64,000 nucleotides of DNA from Nemopilema nomurai (Eukaryota; Cnidaria; Scyphozoa; Rhizostomeae; Rhizostomatidae), in the NCBI GenBank assembly GCA_003864495.1, contig ML133456.1, forward strand, positions 2,791,255 through 2,855,254. Direction: 5' to 3'. Below, in pieces: positions 47,767 through 61,965 of this stretch. The notes beneath the pieces were generated by a model that searched no databases, had not been told where the DNA came from, and worked only from the letters and a program-made list of their open reading frames with translations. Both the position numbers and the translations under genes were made by a program. Position 1 is the stretch's first letter. Each line of letters opens with the position of its first letter.

Positions 47767-50700
47767 ATGGACGCGTACGAAGTCCCTCGATTCATCTTAT
47801 GCCCGGACTGTAATACGAAGTATGACGATGCAGGACGAAGAAGGGTCATCGACTCGTGCGGACATCCGAGGTGTTTTTCCTGTTTATGCAACAACGGACT
47901 CTGTCCTCAATGCAATAGTAAGTCGAGCTATTTTACAAACATAAAAGTATTTTTCTTTTGCTTTGGATTGCCATTTTGCTGGACAGCATTAGATGCTGAT
48001 TGGTCCAGCTCTTGTAAACTGTCATTAACAGGCTCTTGAACTATTGATCTAATGAATGCATGCGAAGGATACCCAGATTATTTTACCCCTTTCTAAGCTT
48101 TGAAAAATCTCCTCACGGGAAAAAAGGAGCAGGCCTTTCACAATGTGAATTCCTTTGTTACATTTTAAGTGCTTTGTTGACAAAGCAGAAGTTATCAATA
48201 ATTGATGAACAGGTTTGAGGGAACTAATGCTAGCATTGAAAAGGAGCTCTTTCAAATAAAAGAATATCTTAGCTTGGAATTAACTGAACGACAGGTCAAT
48301 ATGACATTGTCACGTGGTATTCCTCCGCAGACAAAGCTGGATGTTGCCACAGGGGTTCGGCAGTGCAAGTATGAGGCCTTTCTTCATGTCCCTAGGCCTG
48401 TATGACTGTTAAAGTGCATACAGGCTGACCGAAAATTGCCATTACCCAGGCTTCCGTTCTCTAGTTAAGAAGGTTTCACCTCGTCTTTTCAAATTCAGGG
48501 GGTTCTCTAACATATTATAACGGTGGTCCCTTCAACATGGGGGCGCCGTTTGCCCGGACTAACATTGCCCCGACTAACATTGCTCCGGAAATAGAAGCCT
48601 AGAAAGTTTAGTTCATCTTTGTATGCCCGTGTAAAAGGCAAGAAGACCGACCTCAACGTCATCGGAATGCGTTGAATAAAGTAATTCAAGAGACAAAATT
48701 CAACACAGGTGGGTAAGAATCCCAAAGTTACATGAAATCGCAGTTAACTGTGTTTGAAGCTTTCTCAAAGCCAAATTGTCAGGCATTTTGATTTGATCGG
48801 TTAAATAAGATTATACGATATTCACACTTTGATCAGGTTATGGGTTTTGACGCATCCAGTCTGTGGGTCAACTTGAGCGAGTTTGTTTGCAATATGATGT
48901 CAACACAATGACAGAGAACAGCATTAATGCTTTCTTCTTCTGTTTTGGCAAATATTATGTGGTTTGATGGCATTTGATTTCGAGAAAAATTGGGTTTATG
49001 GCCTGGATAAAAGTTAGGCGGGAAAAGAGTGTCGTCCTGATGACTGATGATATGAAGACCGGTAAGCTTTCATCGGAGAACTCTGGGTAGCGTTTCTGTC
49101 ATTGAGACATTGCATTGATTCTGAATAACTGAAAAAAGTATATTGGTCGCTTCCACGTGTGTAGTTGATTCTGAGAATGGACAAGGCACTTGATGAAAAC
49201 CTTTGGTTCCAGTGTTGGAAATGTTTTTGTTTTCGGCTTTGTCCATTGGTGGATGCAGACATTCAAAATAATTACACCGATGAACTTTCGATTTTTCTTC
49301 AGATATACAGATGCACGCGCAACGTGGCCTGGAAACGCTTTTTTTAATACATCATTTTTCATCAAAACCAGTTTGATGAGCCCATTTATCTTTATTCTAT
49401 TCACGTGTATGTTACATTGCACCTAAGTTTGAGCTGCGTGTATGATTACATTGCATCTTAAGATGTCATTTACATTAACGCTGCCTTTTGGTATTGGAAT
49501 ATGGACAGCGTGAATGTCTTGAAACCGTTTTCCTTCTTAACTAAAAGACTTTACTTGAAAGATTAAGAAAATGAAAAGATTTTGTCCAGCAGATCCCTCA
49601 AGGCATAGTATGATGTCTTTAATCCCTATGTAAGACTGGACTAATTTCAATGGGTCTTAGATACTGCATCCTTTCACACAGATCTTCCAATCATGTACTT
49701 TGTTTCTATAAAAAGTTATTTGATTAAGCTCTTGCTTCAATAAACCGAAGGAAACATGAGCTCGCGTTCTTTCTGTATTGTTGCTAGCAGCGTTTGTTTT
49801 CGGCATTGAAAAAGTGTAATTGTGAGTCTCGTGAGAGCCAAGGAGAGAATACTAGTAGCCACGGCGATTTGCTAATCAACCTCTTGGCAATAATTTGATG
49901 ATAGACTCAACGCTTTCATGTGTTCATCTTTTGCGAAATGATAATAAACACATTTCTATGGAGGTTCGCATGACTCTCGCACTGCATGTGAGCGATTGCA
50001 GCTCGCAAGCTACGAACACCATTGACAGAATTCGGAAATGACCAGCCTAAAATTCAAAGTTTACGACTTCCCGTTAAAACAGAATGGAGTGCAGCAATTC
50101 CAAGGTAAAAGTTGATTTTTTTCAGCATCTGAAAGAAATCCTGTCGATCGCTAAGAAATGATCCGTTGAGAGCCATCTTTGCTACGTTATTGACATTTGG
50201 AGGTAGACTGCTAGCTTTCTGTTGGATAGCGAGAAAATTATTTTGATTTGTCTGATCTTGATCAGGATACCATGCCGAAAGGCTAGCATTGTTTAGTGGG
50301 TATTTCAGTTCCTGTGCCTTCTGGTAAACAACTAAAGAATGCACTGGTGGCCCAGTCCCCAACACGTGTTTCTTCAAAAAATCTAATTTTCTTAAATCAG
50401 CTTCAATTGCAAGTTGGCATTTCATTGACGCCTTTATTTCCTAAATTGGGTTTCCTTGCTAAAGTACTTCCTTTGTCCGACTGTCATTTCTCGCTTTAAT
50501 TCCTGTTGCTGCCTTTCTCTTTTCAGTAGGAGCAGAGGTCGATGCTGGGTGTTCCCCAACTTTTGATGCTTCCAATAATTCCACACTTTCCGACAATTGC
50601 TTCACCTTTGATTAGCTGTTTACGTTTAAGCTCTTTTTATATCTAGAACCTCCTTCACTCTACAAAGCTCTCAAAATGAGTCCATGTTCAAAGCTTTTTA

Positions 50701-53700
50701 TTCAAAATATAGTCTCCCCTGTTTTTTGTCTGTAAATAACGAAGTGTACAAGAAGAAAACTGTAGTGCTTTTATTGCTTTGACATTCCTAATTTTCTTTT
50801 TTTTAACGAAGGCTGTTGGTGACGCTGTCAATGTTACAATGTTAATGATCACAGTTGCATTTCATGATAAGATGAAAAAGACCCCGTTCATTGAAAATGT
50901 TTCCATCGTATTCCATGTTGATCAGCTTAAAGCCAAAAGATTGACACTGCTTAGAGCATGGCTGTTAATTTGATCACGGCACCATGCTGAATTGAGTTGA
51001 ATGGAATTACTAGCCTAATGCAGAGAAGCAAAATGCTGCCACTCGTTGTATACTAAAGTCAGTCCGTACAGTTAGAGGCCGGAAGATGCAAAATTAAACT
51101 GGATTGCAACCCGAAATACTGCTCGATTTCATGAAAGAAACTGCTTGTCAATTTTATGGGACTTTAAAACACCCCATTCATAAAACTGCACTGTGCGCCA
51201 TTCAGGTTCACGTAATTATTGATAGCAAAAGCTGTGAATGTTTGGAGTTTGGCATTTGCGGCCAAGAGCCCAAGGCCGTAATGTGGGCCCATAAGCCGTT
51301 AATTTAATTGCGTTAGAAATACAGTGATGTTTGAAAGCATTTCAAGGTTGTATAACTAGACGCATCTCAAGTGGAAGCAAAATCAAATGTATTAAATTGT
51401 GCATCCTTTTGGAATGTATGGTTTTCATTTTCGATCATCTGCGCGAGTCTTTAAAAGCTCTCTTTGAATCTTATTCATTATCATTTTACATTGATTAAGC
51501 TAACCCCCGGGAGAGGGAAGGGGGATGAGGAGAAAGGGAAGGAGAATGAGGAGAAAGGGAAGGGGAATGAGGAGAAAGAGAAGGAGAGTGAGGAGAAAGG
51601 GAAGAAGAATGAGGAGAAAGGGAAGGAGAATGAGGCGAAAGAGAAGGGAAGAAGGAGTGGGGGATATTGTTGACAGTCGCTTTAATCGTTTTGCAAGGAA
51701 CTCATACGCTGATTTTGGACAAATGGATGCTTTACTGGCACGCCTTCAGCAGGCGGTGAAGCGACTGCCGCCACGAGGCAAATTGCGCCTGGGCAGCAGC
51801 ACGTTTCTTTAAGTCAGCATCTACTTCATTGGATACGCGAAGTGTTTTCAAGAAGTTTTTGGAGATTGGTATACAATTGATTAAGATTTCTAATGATATG
51901 TGATTCGTTGTGTGTTGCAGGAGCCAAAATAGCGGCAACTGGTGATTCTGACGCTGTAGCCAGTGAGCCGGGTGGCTATCTGGAATGGAGAGGGCGCTCG
52001 CCCTCCACGCCACCAAGCATCGTTGCCCGAGAGTCGTACAGAAGACACAGATCTAGGAGCCTCGTTCAACTGCACAACAGCGCCACATACATACAGAGAA
52101 GTGCACGTGACAAAGCTGAGGGCATTAACTCATTCTGGCCAACTGGTAGGTCTGCTGTTTCCACGGTTTTCGTTTTGGGCATCTAATTTGACGGATCGCA
52201 GCAGAACCTGGAATCGCTTCATCTCCGCCTAAATTATGAATTCTGAAATTGCTTGAGCCCCTTTGCATTGACCCTATGTTTGCCTTTGTTATTCTCAAAG
52301 TACGTTGAAAGCTGTATTTAGCAATCAGGAAAAGTAGCGGGTGGCCTTTTTCAAGACCCAGCAATTAAATTGTTCATTGGCGCATTGCCATTGATTGTTT
52401 ATCCAGCCTTGAAATGTTTAGCGCCCTTTCTCCACTTTAAAGATGACTCTTATGTTCTTGATTTCAATGGTCATCCACTCAGTTTGATATCTAAAGAGTC
52501 AATTTATTTAGCATCAATAACAGTTCAAACAATTCAGAGCTCTGGGTCCAATGGTCATCAATCTCTTTTGGCCTGTTGAAGTTAGTTAGTCTTTCTTGCC
52601 AAATATTGACTCACGTTTAACTGCACAGTGACTGATACGCGTAATTGAATGCTCAAAGACTTACTCTCACCAATGTCCCTCTCATAACTCAGGGCAGAGG
52701 TCTGGGACCTTCTCGAGTTCGGTGAGCTCATCCTGTGAAAAGCTCCAAGGCAATGCTGGCGTCGACACAACAACCACAACACGCGGGAATGACCCCACCA
52801 GGGTAGACCGGAAAATGTCATTCAGCTCGATCCTAAATCGGAATAGCCAGTCCTATAAACAAAGCAGATTTAAGAGGGCTTCTAGCTTCTCGGTGATGCC
52901 AAAAGAAGGAGGAAGCAAATCCCCTACTGACGCAACCCCATTCGAGTCGCGAATCCGTATACCGAATAGACAGAGGCCACTGTCTTTGAACAGCTACGAG
53001 CTGGAGAGGCTGAACTTGAGCTCACATTTGCCTTCACCTTCCGAAGAAGTGGAAGCGCTCAACGGCACTGAAGTTAAGTCCTCGAAGTTTGAAGCAGTTG
53101 TTGAGAAAGCGGCTGCTTGGTTGGAAGAAAGCAAGTCGGTGATGAGCCGTCAATGCCTGCCCGCTCCAGCCGGTGCTTCACGCACAACCGAAGATACTGC
53201 TGATTGCGAGGCCGAGGAAGTTGCGGACGCCGTGGTGGCCCAAATCGAGGCTGCCACCGAATACAGCTCAGAAGGCGACGACTCTTCCTCTGATGATTCC
53301 AGTGATTATGATGGTGATCAAAACAATCAGGCTGAATGTATTCAGGGTCATAGTACTTTTCGTCAGCTTGATTCCACCCATCCTATTGATTTAGTAGAAA
53401 TAAATGAAGTTCTGGACCCAGATGTGATTGAGGATGGCAACATTCCTTACATTTTGGATTTGAGGGCATTACTACACGGCTTGAATACGAAAAAACCATG
53501 CTTGCCTATAGAAGACGAAAGAGCTAGAAGGGAATCTAGGGAAAGTGATTTTCGAAGGGACAAGACGGATGCTTGCTGCCAGTTTAATGGTCGCAGTGGT
53601 ACACCAAGCCCACGCATAGTCAGTCCAAGACGAAATGGCACGTGCACGAACCCTTTTAGGCAGATGGTACAAGAAGGAGGCGTCAAATCTTCGGAGGAGG

Positions 53701-56700
53701 TCTTTGAGTCGAATGAGCCGCAGTCTATCACGTTTGGACGCAAAGTAACAGGTAAAGATATTGGAGAGCCTCGTTCCCGTGTTATTAGTACCGATCAAAA
53801 ACCAGATAATCAGAATGAAAGTGATCACACACCGAGATGGACTAAGAGACATGGAGAGAGACACGAGCCAGAGGAAGGCGAAAAGGAAGGTGAGAACAAA
53901 ACAGCCACGTGGGAGAAGAAACAAGAGCAGGACGCCCGACCAGTGGTGGAGCGTGCACCGGTAAGCTACCAGCTAGGCAAGCTGATTAGTGGAAAAACAG
54001 TCAGGAACTCACGCAGAAATGCATCGCTGAAAGAGAACGCTGAACAGACTGATTTTACCGACAGTACGGGAGACGAAGTATTTAGTCTGTCGATTGAAAC
54101 CGCAAAGCGACAACCAAAGTATCAGCGAGCATCGAAGAGTTCAAGCGAGGTGGAGGTCCGAATAGCGGAGGTGCAGTATTTTTCCGCATTCAAGAGAAAC
54201 AGAAGGCGGCGAACTACAAGCTCTAGCTCTAGTCTGCTTAAGTGGAATGCTGATCTAATTTCAAATGAGGTAAAGGTTTCGTGTACATCTCATACTCAAG
54301 ATCTTTATGTGATGGCACTTCGTTCAGAATACCCTTTAGTTTTTTAAACTCATCTGCTGAACTCCTCATAGTGTAGTTTATGTTCCAAAATATTTTGTTT
54401 GTATCAAAATCCAACCGTTTTTGAACTACGATGCTCAAAGCAATGTATCTTTATAAGGCAGAGAGTGCTTAGATCTTGATTACACCCTCCTTAAAACGCA
54501 CCATATGCGAACTCTGTATCTGTCTAATCTAAAACAGCTTACTCTAATAGTTTAATCCTTGTTTAAATCCAAAACACAATACTAATCTGAAGCAGAGATC
54601 TTTCCTTCAAATCTCACACCCAAGAACTGTTTTCGCTTCAATAGCTTTTGTGAGCCCTTTTAACATGCAAAATACTTCATTACGAGCATAGAGCTCTCCA
54701 CTACTTCACTTCATTATTCAACCCCCTTTACCGCTTCAAGAAGTACTGTTTCATTTTATCTTGCATTTGCTCGTGCTGTATTTAATTTTTAAGATGCAGT
54801 GTATGCAAAAGTCAAGAAATTACTAAATGCCGCGGACAATATAGCCAGTTGTATTGTGAAAACCACGTAATGGTTGCGAATGACCAATCAGCGTCTATTT
54901 CAAGTCTTTTTTTAGAAGAGTAACAAAAGTAACAACGAACTTGTTTTTAACCTTCATAAAATGGGACTTTACAAAGAAAGGCAGACGCACTCCAAAACTT
55001 ACTAATGAAAAGACGACGACTTGCCTTGTTATAAGAAAATTGTCCTCAGTATATGTTTTGGCGCAATTTGGATTCTCTAAAGGATGTTTGCCTATAACCG
55101 AATCACATTTAGTTGGCTATCTCAAACTCATACGCTCTGCAAGAACCTATTCAAACTTGATTAAAGAATGCAATTTCTTAGCAGTGCATGGGATCAACAA
55201 AATGAGAACAAGACGAGCTTTGAATGCGAAATTTGATGTCTTTTATATTCTGCGGTGTAATGGCCGGGCCTGGTTAATGTGATAATACTTCCCAGCTATT
55301 CAACTTGAGCCCGTGTTTAGTTTCAGAGTTATTTTTATTCTCATTTTTGGCTGTTCATACCATTAACTGTATGATTGCTCATTTTATAGTTGGATGTCGA
55401 TTCTTTCAACAATAATGCTTCAATGAAAGTTGAAGATAGATTTGAAAATGAAGAGTTGATATTGGCTGAGACGACAGTTGGTAGTTCGAATGCAACAACC
55501 ACGACAAAAGAAGTGGGGATGTCTGGGGGTCACATCAGCTTTGAGTCTACGGAGACAGTGCCACAGGGGGATGCCGGCGATAAAGAAGTTGATCGCAATG
55601 CTCTAACGGAGAGTGACCAGGCTGGTAGTGGCACCCAGTCGACCTTGAACTGCGCCAAGGAGGCCTTGCAATGTTTTGAAATCCCAATCACAGCAAATGT
55701 TTCTGGCGAAGAGGCTGGTATAGACAACAGGACAGACGCCTCTCTAGGTCCCACAAATGCTTCCGACGGTATGTCTTCTTCAGCAGACAATATTTCTGGC
55801 GATTGGAAGGAAAGTAAATGTTGTGTAGAGGCGATGCTGAAGAACAAAACAGACGATTGGAAAACGGCGAATTTTCACAAGATTCACGGAGATGCACCCG
55901 GTAGTGAGGGCTGCAACGGAGACGGCCTCACAACAGCTAAAGTCAAGGAGGATGGACCTATTGTTTTCGTTGATCAAGAAGATCTTGGTCCTTGGTTCAA
56001 AGAAAAGCGAAAAAGCCGAGAACAACTGCAAGGCTCTGATTCAAGGAGAACCCATTCACACCCCAAGACATCTGAATCTACCTCACCATCCAATGGGATT
56101 TACAATTTGGGGTTTATTCGTGGAAAATTGCAGAAGCTTGCTAAATGGTCGAGGCGTCACTCGGATATGAGTTCAAATAGCCAAAGAGATAAAGACAAAG
56201 GTTTAGAAAAGAGTGTCGAGAGACGTACTAAGAAAACTAACTCGGACAATAGTAGCAAGAAAAAGTCACAAAACTTTTCACTGCATGACTACAATCGCAA
56301 TTTTGTTTTGTCATCAGAGTTTGTTCGGAGCTCGAGAAAAAAGAGAAGCCAAATGAAACATGATAGCAATAAGCCTAATCCCCCTCTGGTTGTGCAAAAT
56401 GGCTCTGTTAATTCGGAGGTCGTGAAGGTAAACGATTTTCACCTTACAGGTCCCGTTGCGCGAGGCTCCAGTCATTTGAATGCCGATGACCAAACATCGC
56501 TTACTACTGTTTCAGCTTTATCTGCCAAGCAACAGGGATCCATATCAGAGCAGGAATCAACAATCACTTTGACTGCAAGTGATTCTAGTGATGACACTGA
56601 TCACAGTGATTCGACTGTAAGTGGCCCGTTGATGTTTTCTAGCTCTTCATCTTCAGATACAATCAATGAATCAGTTGAGAAGACAGAGATGCCAGACTTC

Positions 56701-59700
56701 AGGTCACCCAGCCGTATTCAAGAAGATCTTGCAGGTAAGAAGTTTCTCACCTGTTTCGTCATTGACCAAAACTCTAGTTAATCATTAATCGCCGTTAATC
56801 ACCATTCGTGAATCATGAATCTCGAAGAGCCATATATTTTGACATGTTGGTAAGTTGAAGTCGCCCAGAAATTCCTTTGCAAATGGCTCGAATCTGCACT
56901 AATCATGAAATGAGTATAGTGCTGTATTAAGGCTTTTTCTCATGCAACAATGTAAGCCTTCGGGTAAAGGGCTCCTTTCCTCGAGGAAAATGTGTGTGAT
57001 AATGCTTGTTTCTCATTTGTCTGCTGGTGTACAACTTTATAGACAATAAGCTGTCTTTGACTCTTCTTGCTAGTGCTCCTTGAAAGAAAAGTAACCCGAA
57101 AGAGGCAAGGAATTGAAGAAATCGATTTCCACCCGTTAATGCCAACAACGAAAGGCAAGGCACTGGTTTCACGGGACTGGCTCTACGACCGCGTTTACCA
57201 CTGGACTCTGGAAACAAGGACCAGTAAGTCACGTGTATTGCTCGTCAGTGGCAATCATGGATGCGGAAAAACAACATTTCTGAAGTCGATTGTATGGAGT
57301 GATTGCTCTGGTCGTCGCAAGAATCGCGTACGTGAATCTTTGTCTGGTTCAGTCCTCTCATATCACTTCTGTTCACAAGCAGATACCAGAACAACGTCAC
57401 CTTCCGCTTTTGTTTTGAATATGGCAGCATGTCTTATCGAAAACAGAGACATGGCTTCCTTCACCAAAGCGTTGTCTGAAGACAGCAAGCTGAAGGACCA
57501 TATCAATGCTGGTGCCGCCCAGAGGAGTCCCGAAATGGCTTTCAGAAGGGGAATCCTCGAGCCTTTGAATGCCATTTACCCGTCACCTGCTGAGGCTAAA
57601 TGCAAATCGGCCAAGAGTTGCAAGGTCCCAAAGCAGTTCTTGATACTGGTTGATGCGCTTGAGCATCAGTGCACCAACTGCAGCCCTGATCAATGCGTGA
57701 CTGCATTGCTTGCTAATAATATTCAGTTCCTGCCATCTTGGATAAGCCTCGTTGTCACTGGCTCTAAGGATAGTTTGGACGTTTTCAGGAACAGGGGTGC
57801 TGTCGAGATATACTTAGATAATGTTGCCAATTGGGATATCCAAAGTGACCTATACAGCTTTGTTGAAATGGAGCTCCCGGTTATGGCCTCGGAAGGCGCA
57901 TCCAAAGCGAAAATCCGACGCCTTGTTGATAATGTTGTGCGGTTCAGTAGGGGGTCCTTCCAAACTGCCCACATGGCCATTCAGTACTTGTCGAGCTCCT
58001 TCGCAAGCGCTGCTCATCAACCAAACCTTCAAGCCCTCGATGGAGTCAAGTTAGTGAGCCACCTATTCAAATTGAAATTCGCCGTACCCGAAAGAAATCG
58101 CATCCTCGCACTGTCTTTACTAGACGTCTTGCTCGTGTCAAAAGAGCTACCAACCCTGTCTAGCCTGTACAAGGTGGTTGAATGCAGCTGTTCCAGTCAA
58201 CAAGTCCCGTTTCAAGAATACAAATCGTGTCTAGAAAAACTGTTAGAACTTCAAATGATTGCAGAAAGTGCTGAAGGAAAGCTTTTTCTCACCAATATTT
58301 CCAGCATGTGGCTTCGAAGCAGCGATGGTACGAAAGTTGGCTCTAGTCCCAGGTGCACCCTTATTTTATCACCTTTATCAGGCGATTTCTCTCAGCAATA
58401 CTCTATTACATCTGAATGAAATATGACGAGAAAGCTTTTACAGTAGTGATGCATTGTTGCTAGAACTTCACGTTTGCCTGCGGGCAATAAAGTCGTGAAA
58501 ACAAGAATTTCGACATTACTAGAACTTCGGAAGCGAATATTGAGAATTCCAAGGAAAGCTTATTTTGTCTGTTGAGCAGAGCATACTCCTCACTTGATGT
58601 ACCCATCACTCCCTACTTGTTCTTCTATGTCCGTTTAGCCGTCCACGAAATACCTCTTACAAGCCCATTTATCCTTTGTATTTCTTTAGCAAAGGACACA
58701 ACTTGTTATCTGTCTACTACATGAAAACACTAACTAGCAGTGAAGGAAGACAAGTATTCCTTCTCGCTTATCATCTTGCACTGTCAAGCTTTGGAGAAGA
58801 TATCGAAGACCCCGAGAACAAAGTTCGCTTTCTTGCCTGGACGTTCGCACAGGTCTTCAAGGATTCTTCTGCTGGGTTTACTGAAGTCTGCAATGTTTAT
58901 CGACCCATACCAGAGGTCTACCATCTCTTCCTGCATACAGGTTTGTACTAAGGCCTTAATGGAATGCTGTGCTTAGGAGGCTAGAATTAACTGGCAGGCA
59001 TAGTTAGAAGGGAGTTGGAAGCTAAACTGCCAGTAATCTTTGAGGAAATTTTTGAGGATTGGAAAAGCTGTAGCGAGACCCAATTTAAAGCAATCTAAAG
59101 CAATTAAATGAGGCTGTCTTCTCTTTCATATTCATAGTCGCAACTGTGTACCGACCTTCCATTTGCTATTTTAAGGAAAAGCAAAATCCAGTACTTTTCA
59201 GGAATCCTTCAAAAACTTGCTGTTTTATTCTTGTGCCATGATGTGACCATCGCCTTCTGAATTTCACTTTCTTCATATTCGTTCTCTGCTTATGCATGTT
59301 AGGCCAAGTCTACTTGCAGGTTAAAGACGTTTTTGACACAAGATAATTTGTCCTCCACAGAATTAGATTTCCAGCTGTTTGAGAAGAAATACAACGCGCA
59401 CCCAATTGTGCTTGCGTCCTCTCTACAACAGTCGGCAATCGTGGCCTTGTTGTTGGATCACCAACTATTCTCCAAAGCCCATCTGCAGGAGGCATTAAAG
59501 GCAGCAACCCGAGTTGGCAACACCGAAATCATTGAACTTCTTTTGAAAGTCAAGGCACGAATTCCTCTACTGAAGTGTGAAAGCACAGATGGTGGAATAG
59601 CATTTCTTGAAATCGCATTAGAGAAAAATCATTTATCAGCTGCCATGAGGCTATTAGAATTAATTTGGCAAGATGATGAGGATGGGGAGGTGAAGAGACA

Positions 59701-61965
59701 TGTCTCGCAACGAATCCTTACCAAGGCTTGTCAGGCGGGGAAGGTAGATATTGTTGATGAACTGATACAAAAAGGCATAGACGCTAGTAGTCCAGATAGC
59801 CTTGGAAATGTCCCATTGGTGTTGGCAGCTTCAAGGAACAATCTTGTAGTTGCAAAGCGTTTGGTCGAAAACGGAGCTAACGTCGATACAATTGACGTTA
59901 ATGGCTTGACGCCGTTAATATCCTCTGCGATGCACGGTCACGTTGAGACTTCTGAGTGGTTGATAAGTCAAGACGCAAATGTGGATGCGGAGGACAGGGA
60001 GGGAAAGACTGCTCTACTGTATGCCGCTGCGCATAATTTGAGCCAGCTAGTGCACAGTCTGTTTATGGAAGGTAGGTGGCACGTGATTTCAATTGACTCG
60101 ATATGATTCGTAGCGCTTTACGGAGGAGTTGCTTGACGAGGTCTTTGACTGACTCCTCTCCCTGACTGACGTCATACGCAATGAAAACACCTTTACCAAC
60201 TCACCGTGCGCACCTTCTTTAAGATTCTTGCTAACATACAACTGCCTTCCTTATTACCTTAAACACTGGTCTACCGTGATAATCCTATGTAAAAGTTCCT
60301 TTTAGCAGTGATCAACAGGCAACAGTCGTGCACAGAAAGCTCTCAATGTTTTCAATTAAACGCAGTGCGTTTTTGCGTAACCGCGGTAAAATGCTTCAGC
60401 AATTTTTTGCAAATGATCAATTTTGTTAAATTGTTTCGACAGGAGCTAGCCTGAACCATCAGGACAAGGAAGGGCTCAGCGCCCTCGCAGCGGCCTGTAA
60501 GGGTAGCTGCCCAGAAGCAGTGAAGGTGCTTCTGAAGAACAGAGCGATGACTGAGATGGCAGACAACGAGAACAGAACGGCCTTGCACTATGCTTGCGCA
60601 AAAGGAAATCTGCGCATTGTTCAGCTGCTTTTGGATGGCGGTGCAGACTTAGGCCACAAAGACCTTAGGGGACTGAAGCCACTTGAATACGCTTTGACTG
60701 AAAGGCAGCTTGACGCGGTAGTCCTTCTTTTGAAATATGGAGCGCATGTGGGGCGCACTGCCCGCAATCTTGCCATGAGGAACATCGACTCATTTCTGTG
60801 TCTGATCAGTCACTTGGAACAAAGAGGCAATATTATGATTAGGGTAAGAAATTTTTTTACTCAAATATTTTAGGAGTTTAAGAGAGGGGGATGAATGTAG
60901 TCGACTACTGAGCACTTATTTTGAATTTAGCAGCATCTGCATTCTATGCGACAGAAGCTGGTCAAAGAGAATTGTGAATTGGAAGCTGATGTCTGGTACA
61001 TCCATAAAAAATTTTAGAAAAATAACTGTCGAGTTGTTTTGATTTTGTCCCTTTATCATTGCTGACTCATTTTTATCTTAATGAGTCCTGCCTTATCTTC
61101 AGCTATGTTCACGCTTTCTGCTCAATTTTTCCGCCATGCCTTATTTCTGCAAACAAGCTGATATCAACCCTATGATCACTAATGATATCTTTTATGATAA
61201 GTTTTTTGACGTCATAGACGTCATGAATATTTCAAGAAGGTTTCGTTTTTGGAGAGTATTATTCAAGGCACGCACGATCGGTGCAGCAAAGAGGCGCCAC
61301 TCTTTTTGATTACGCGATGCGCGCTTGCACCTGGGCGCCGGATGTATCGCTGAACATACCTAGCAACAGCCCGTTCTTACTATAAGCCAAGGTTTATTAA
61401 TGTACTGAAGAGAGTTTGTTTTTTGATTCAACGTCAAAGTACATTGTTTCAGAGCTCCTTTGTTTGGGAACAATTTCAAGGCAGTTTTATGTGAAATGTG
61501 TCAGTAATAATCTCGTGTGAGCCCTTAATGTCCTTGCAAGTTTTTTTGCGGTCAAAAGAGTCAATGGTTTAGAAGAATAGCTAATGCTAATCACATCTTT
61601 GAAAATCTTGAGGTTTATTAAACTCTCAAAATAATTGACTATCGATGCTGCCCTCATCCGTTGACTCCCTCGATCAATTGCACTCTTATTCATTTTTACT
61701 TCTGAATAAAAAATTCCATAAATCTATTGCACGTACAATTGTCTCGTGAGCTTGCTGTAGCGTTTACAGTCTTTCTGAGATAATGCGATAACGCTTCTAT
61801 AATACTATTCAAATGTCTGTTTTGTAGGCTGGCAAATATGTAGAGGCAAATGAATGTTTCCAGAGGGCAATCAACATGATTGAAGTCTCACAATTCCGAA
61901 ACAACAAGAGAGTTCAGAGAGTTAAACTTCTATGCGAACAAGATTCTAGAAAGAAGTTCATTTAG
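47767..61965 (+). CDS. TANC: TANC / rolling pebbles scaffold protein (RING, STAND ATPase, ankyrin repeats, short TPR)
   Basis: Nine exons: 47767-47917, 51921-52145, 52693-54269, 55390-56734, 57074-58352, 58690-58940, 59361-60071, 60443-60843 and 61828-61965. All phases agree, giving 2025 residues (human TANC1/2 about 1860-1990). Residues 12-49 are a C3HC4 RING with spacing C-x2-C-x15-C-x-H-x2-C-x2-C-x6-C-x2-C, as in Drosophila rolling pebbles 7. A long Ser-rich disordered part follows. Exon 5 is the STAND/NACHT-like ATPase: Walker A GNHGCGKTTF, RRGILEPLNAIYP, Walker B FLILVDALEH. Exons 7-8 hold ankyrin repeats (GNVPLVLAASRNNLVVAKRL, NGLTPLISSAMHGHVETSEW, NRTALHYACAKGNLRIVQLL). The last exon has one TPR-like unit (AGKYVEANECFQRAI). 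TANC proteins scaffold synaptic and membrane-cortex complexes; rols acts in myoblast fusion. Extra small exons in the 4-kb first intron cannot be excluded. Confidence 0.9.
51517..51655 (+). repeat. 21-bp GA-rich minisatellite in TANC intron 1
   Basis: About six copies of GAGGAGAAAGGGAAGGAGAAT with few changes. One frame would read EEKGKEN repeats, but it lies inside the first TANC intron with no plausible splice use. A strong purine/pyrimidine strand bias is visible. Confidence 0.8.

Noticed and set aside
48202..48405. Possible extra TANC exon (FEGTNASIEKELFQIKEYLS)
   Set aside because: It follows an acceptor-like ACAG, but no donor in the right phase was found and exon 1 joins exon 2 at 51921 in phase without it.
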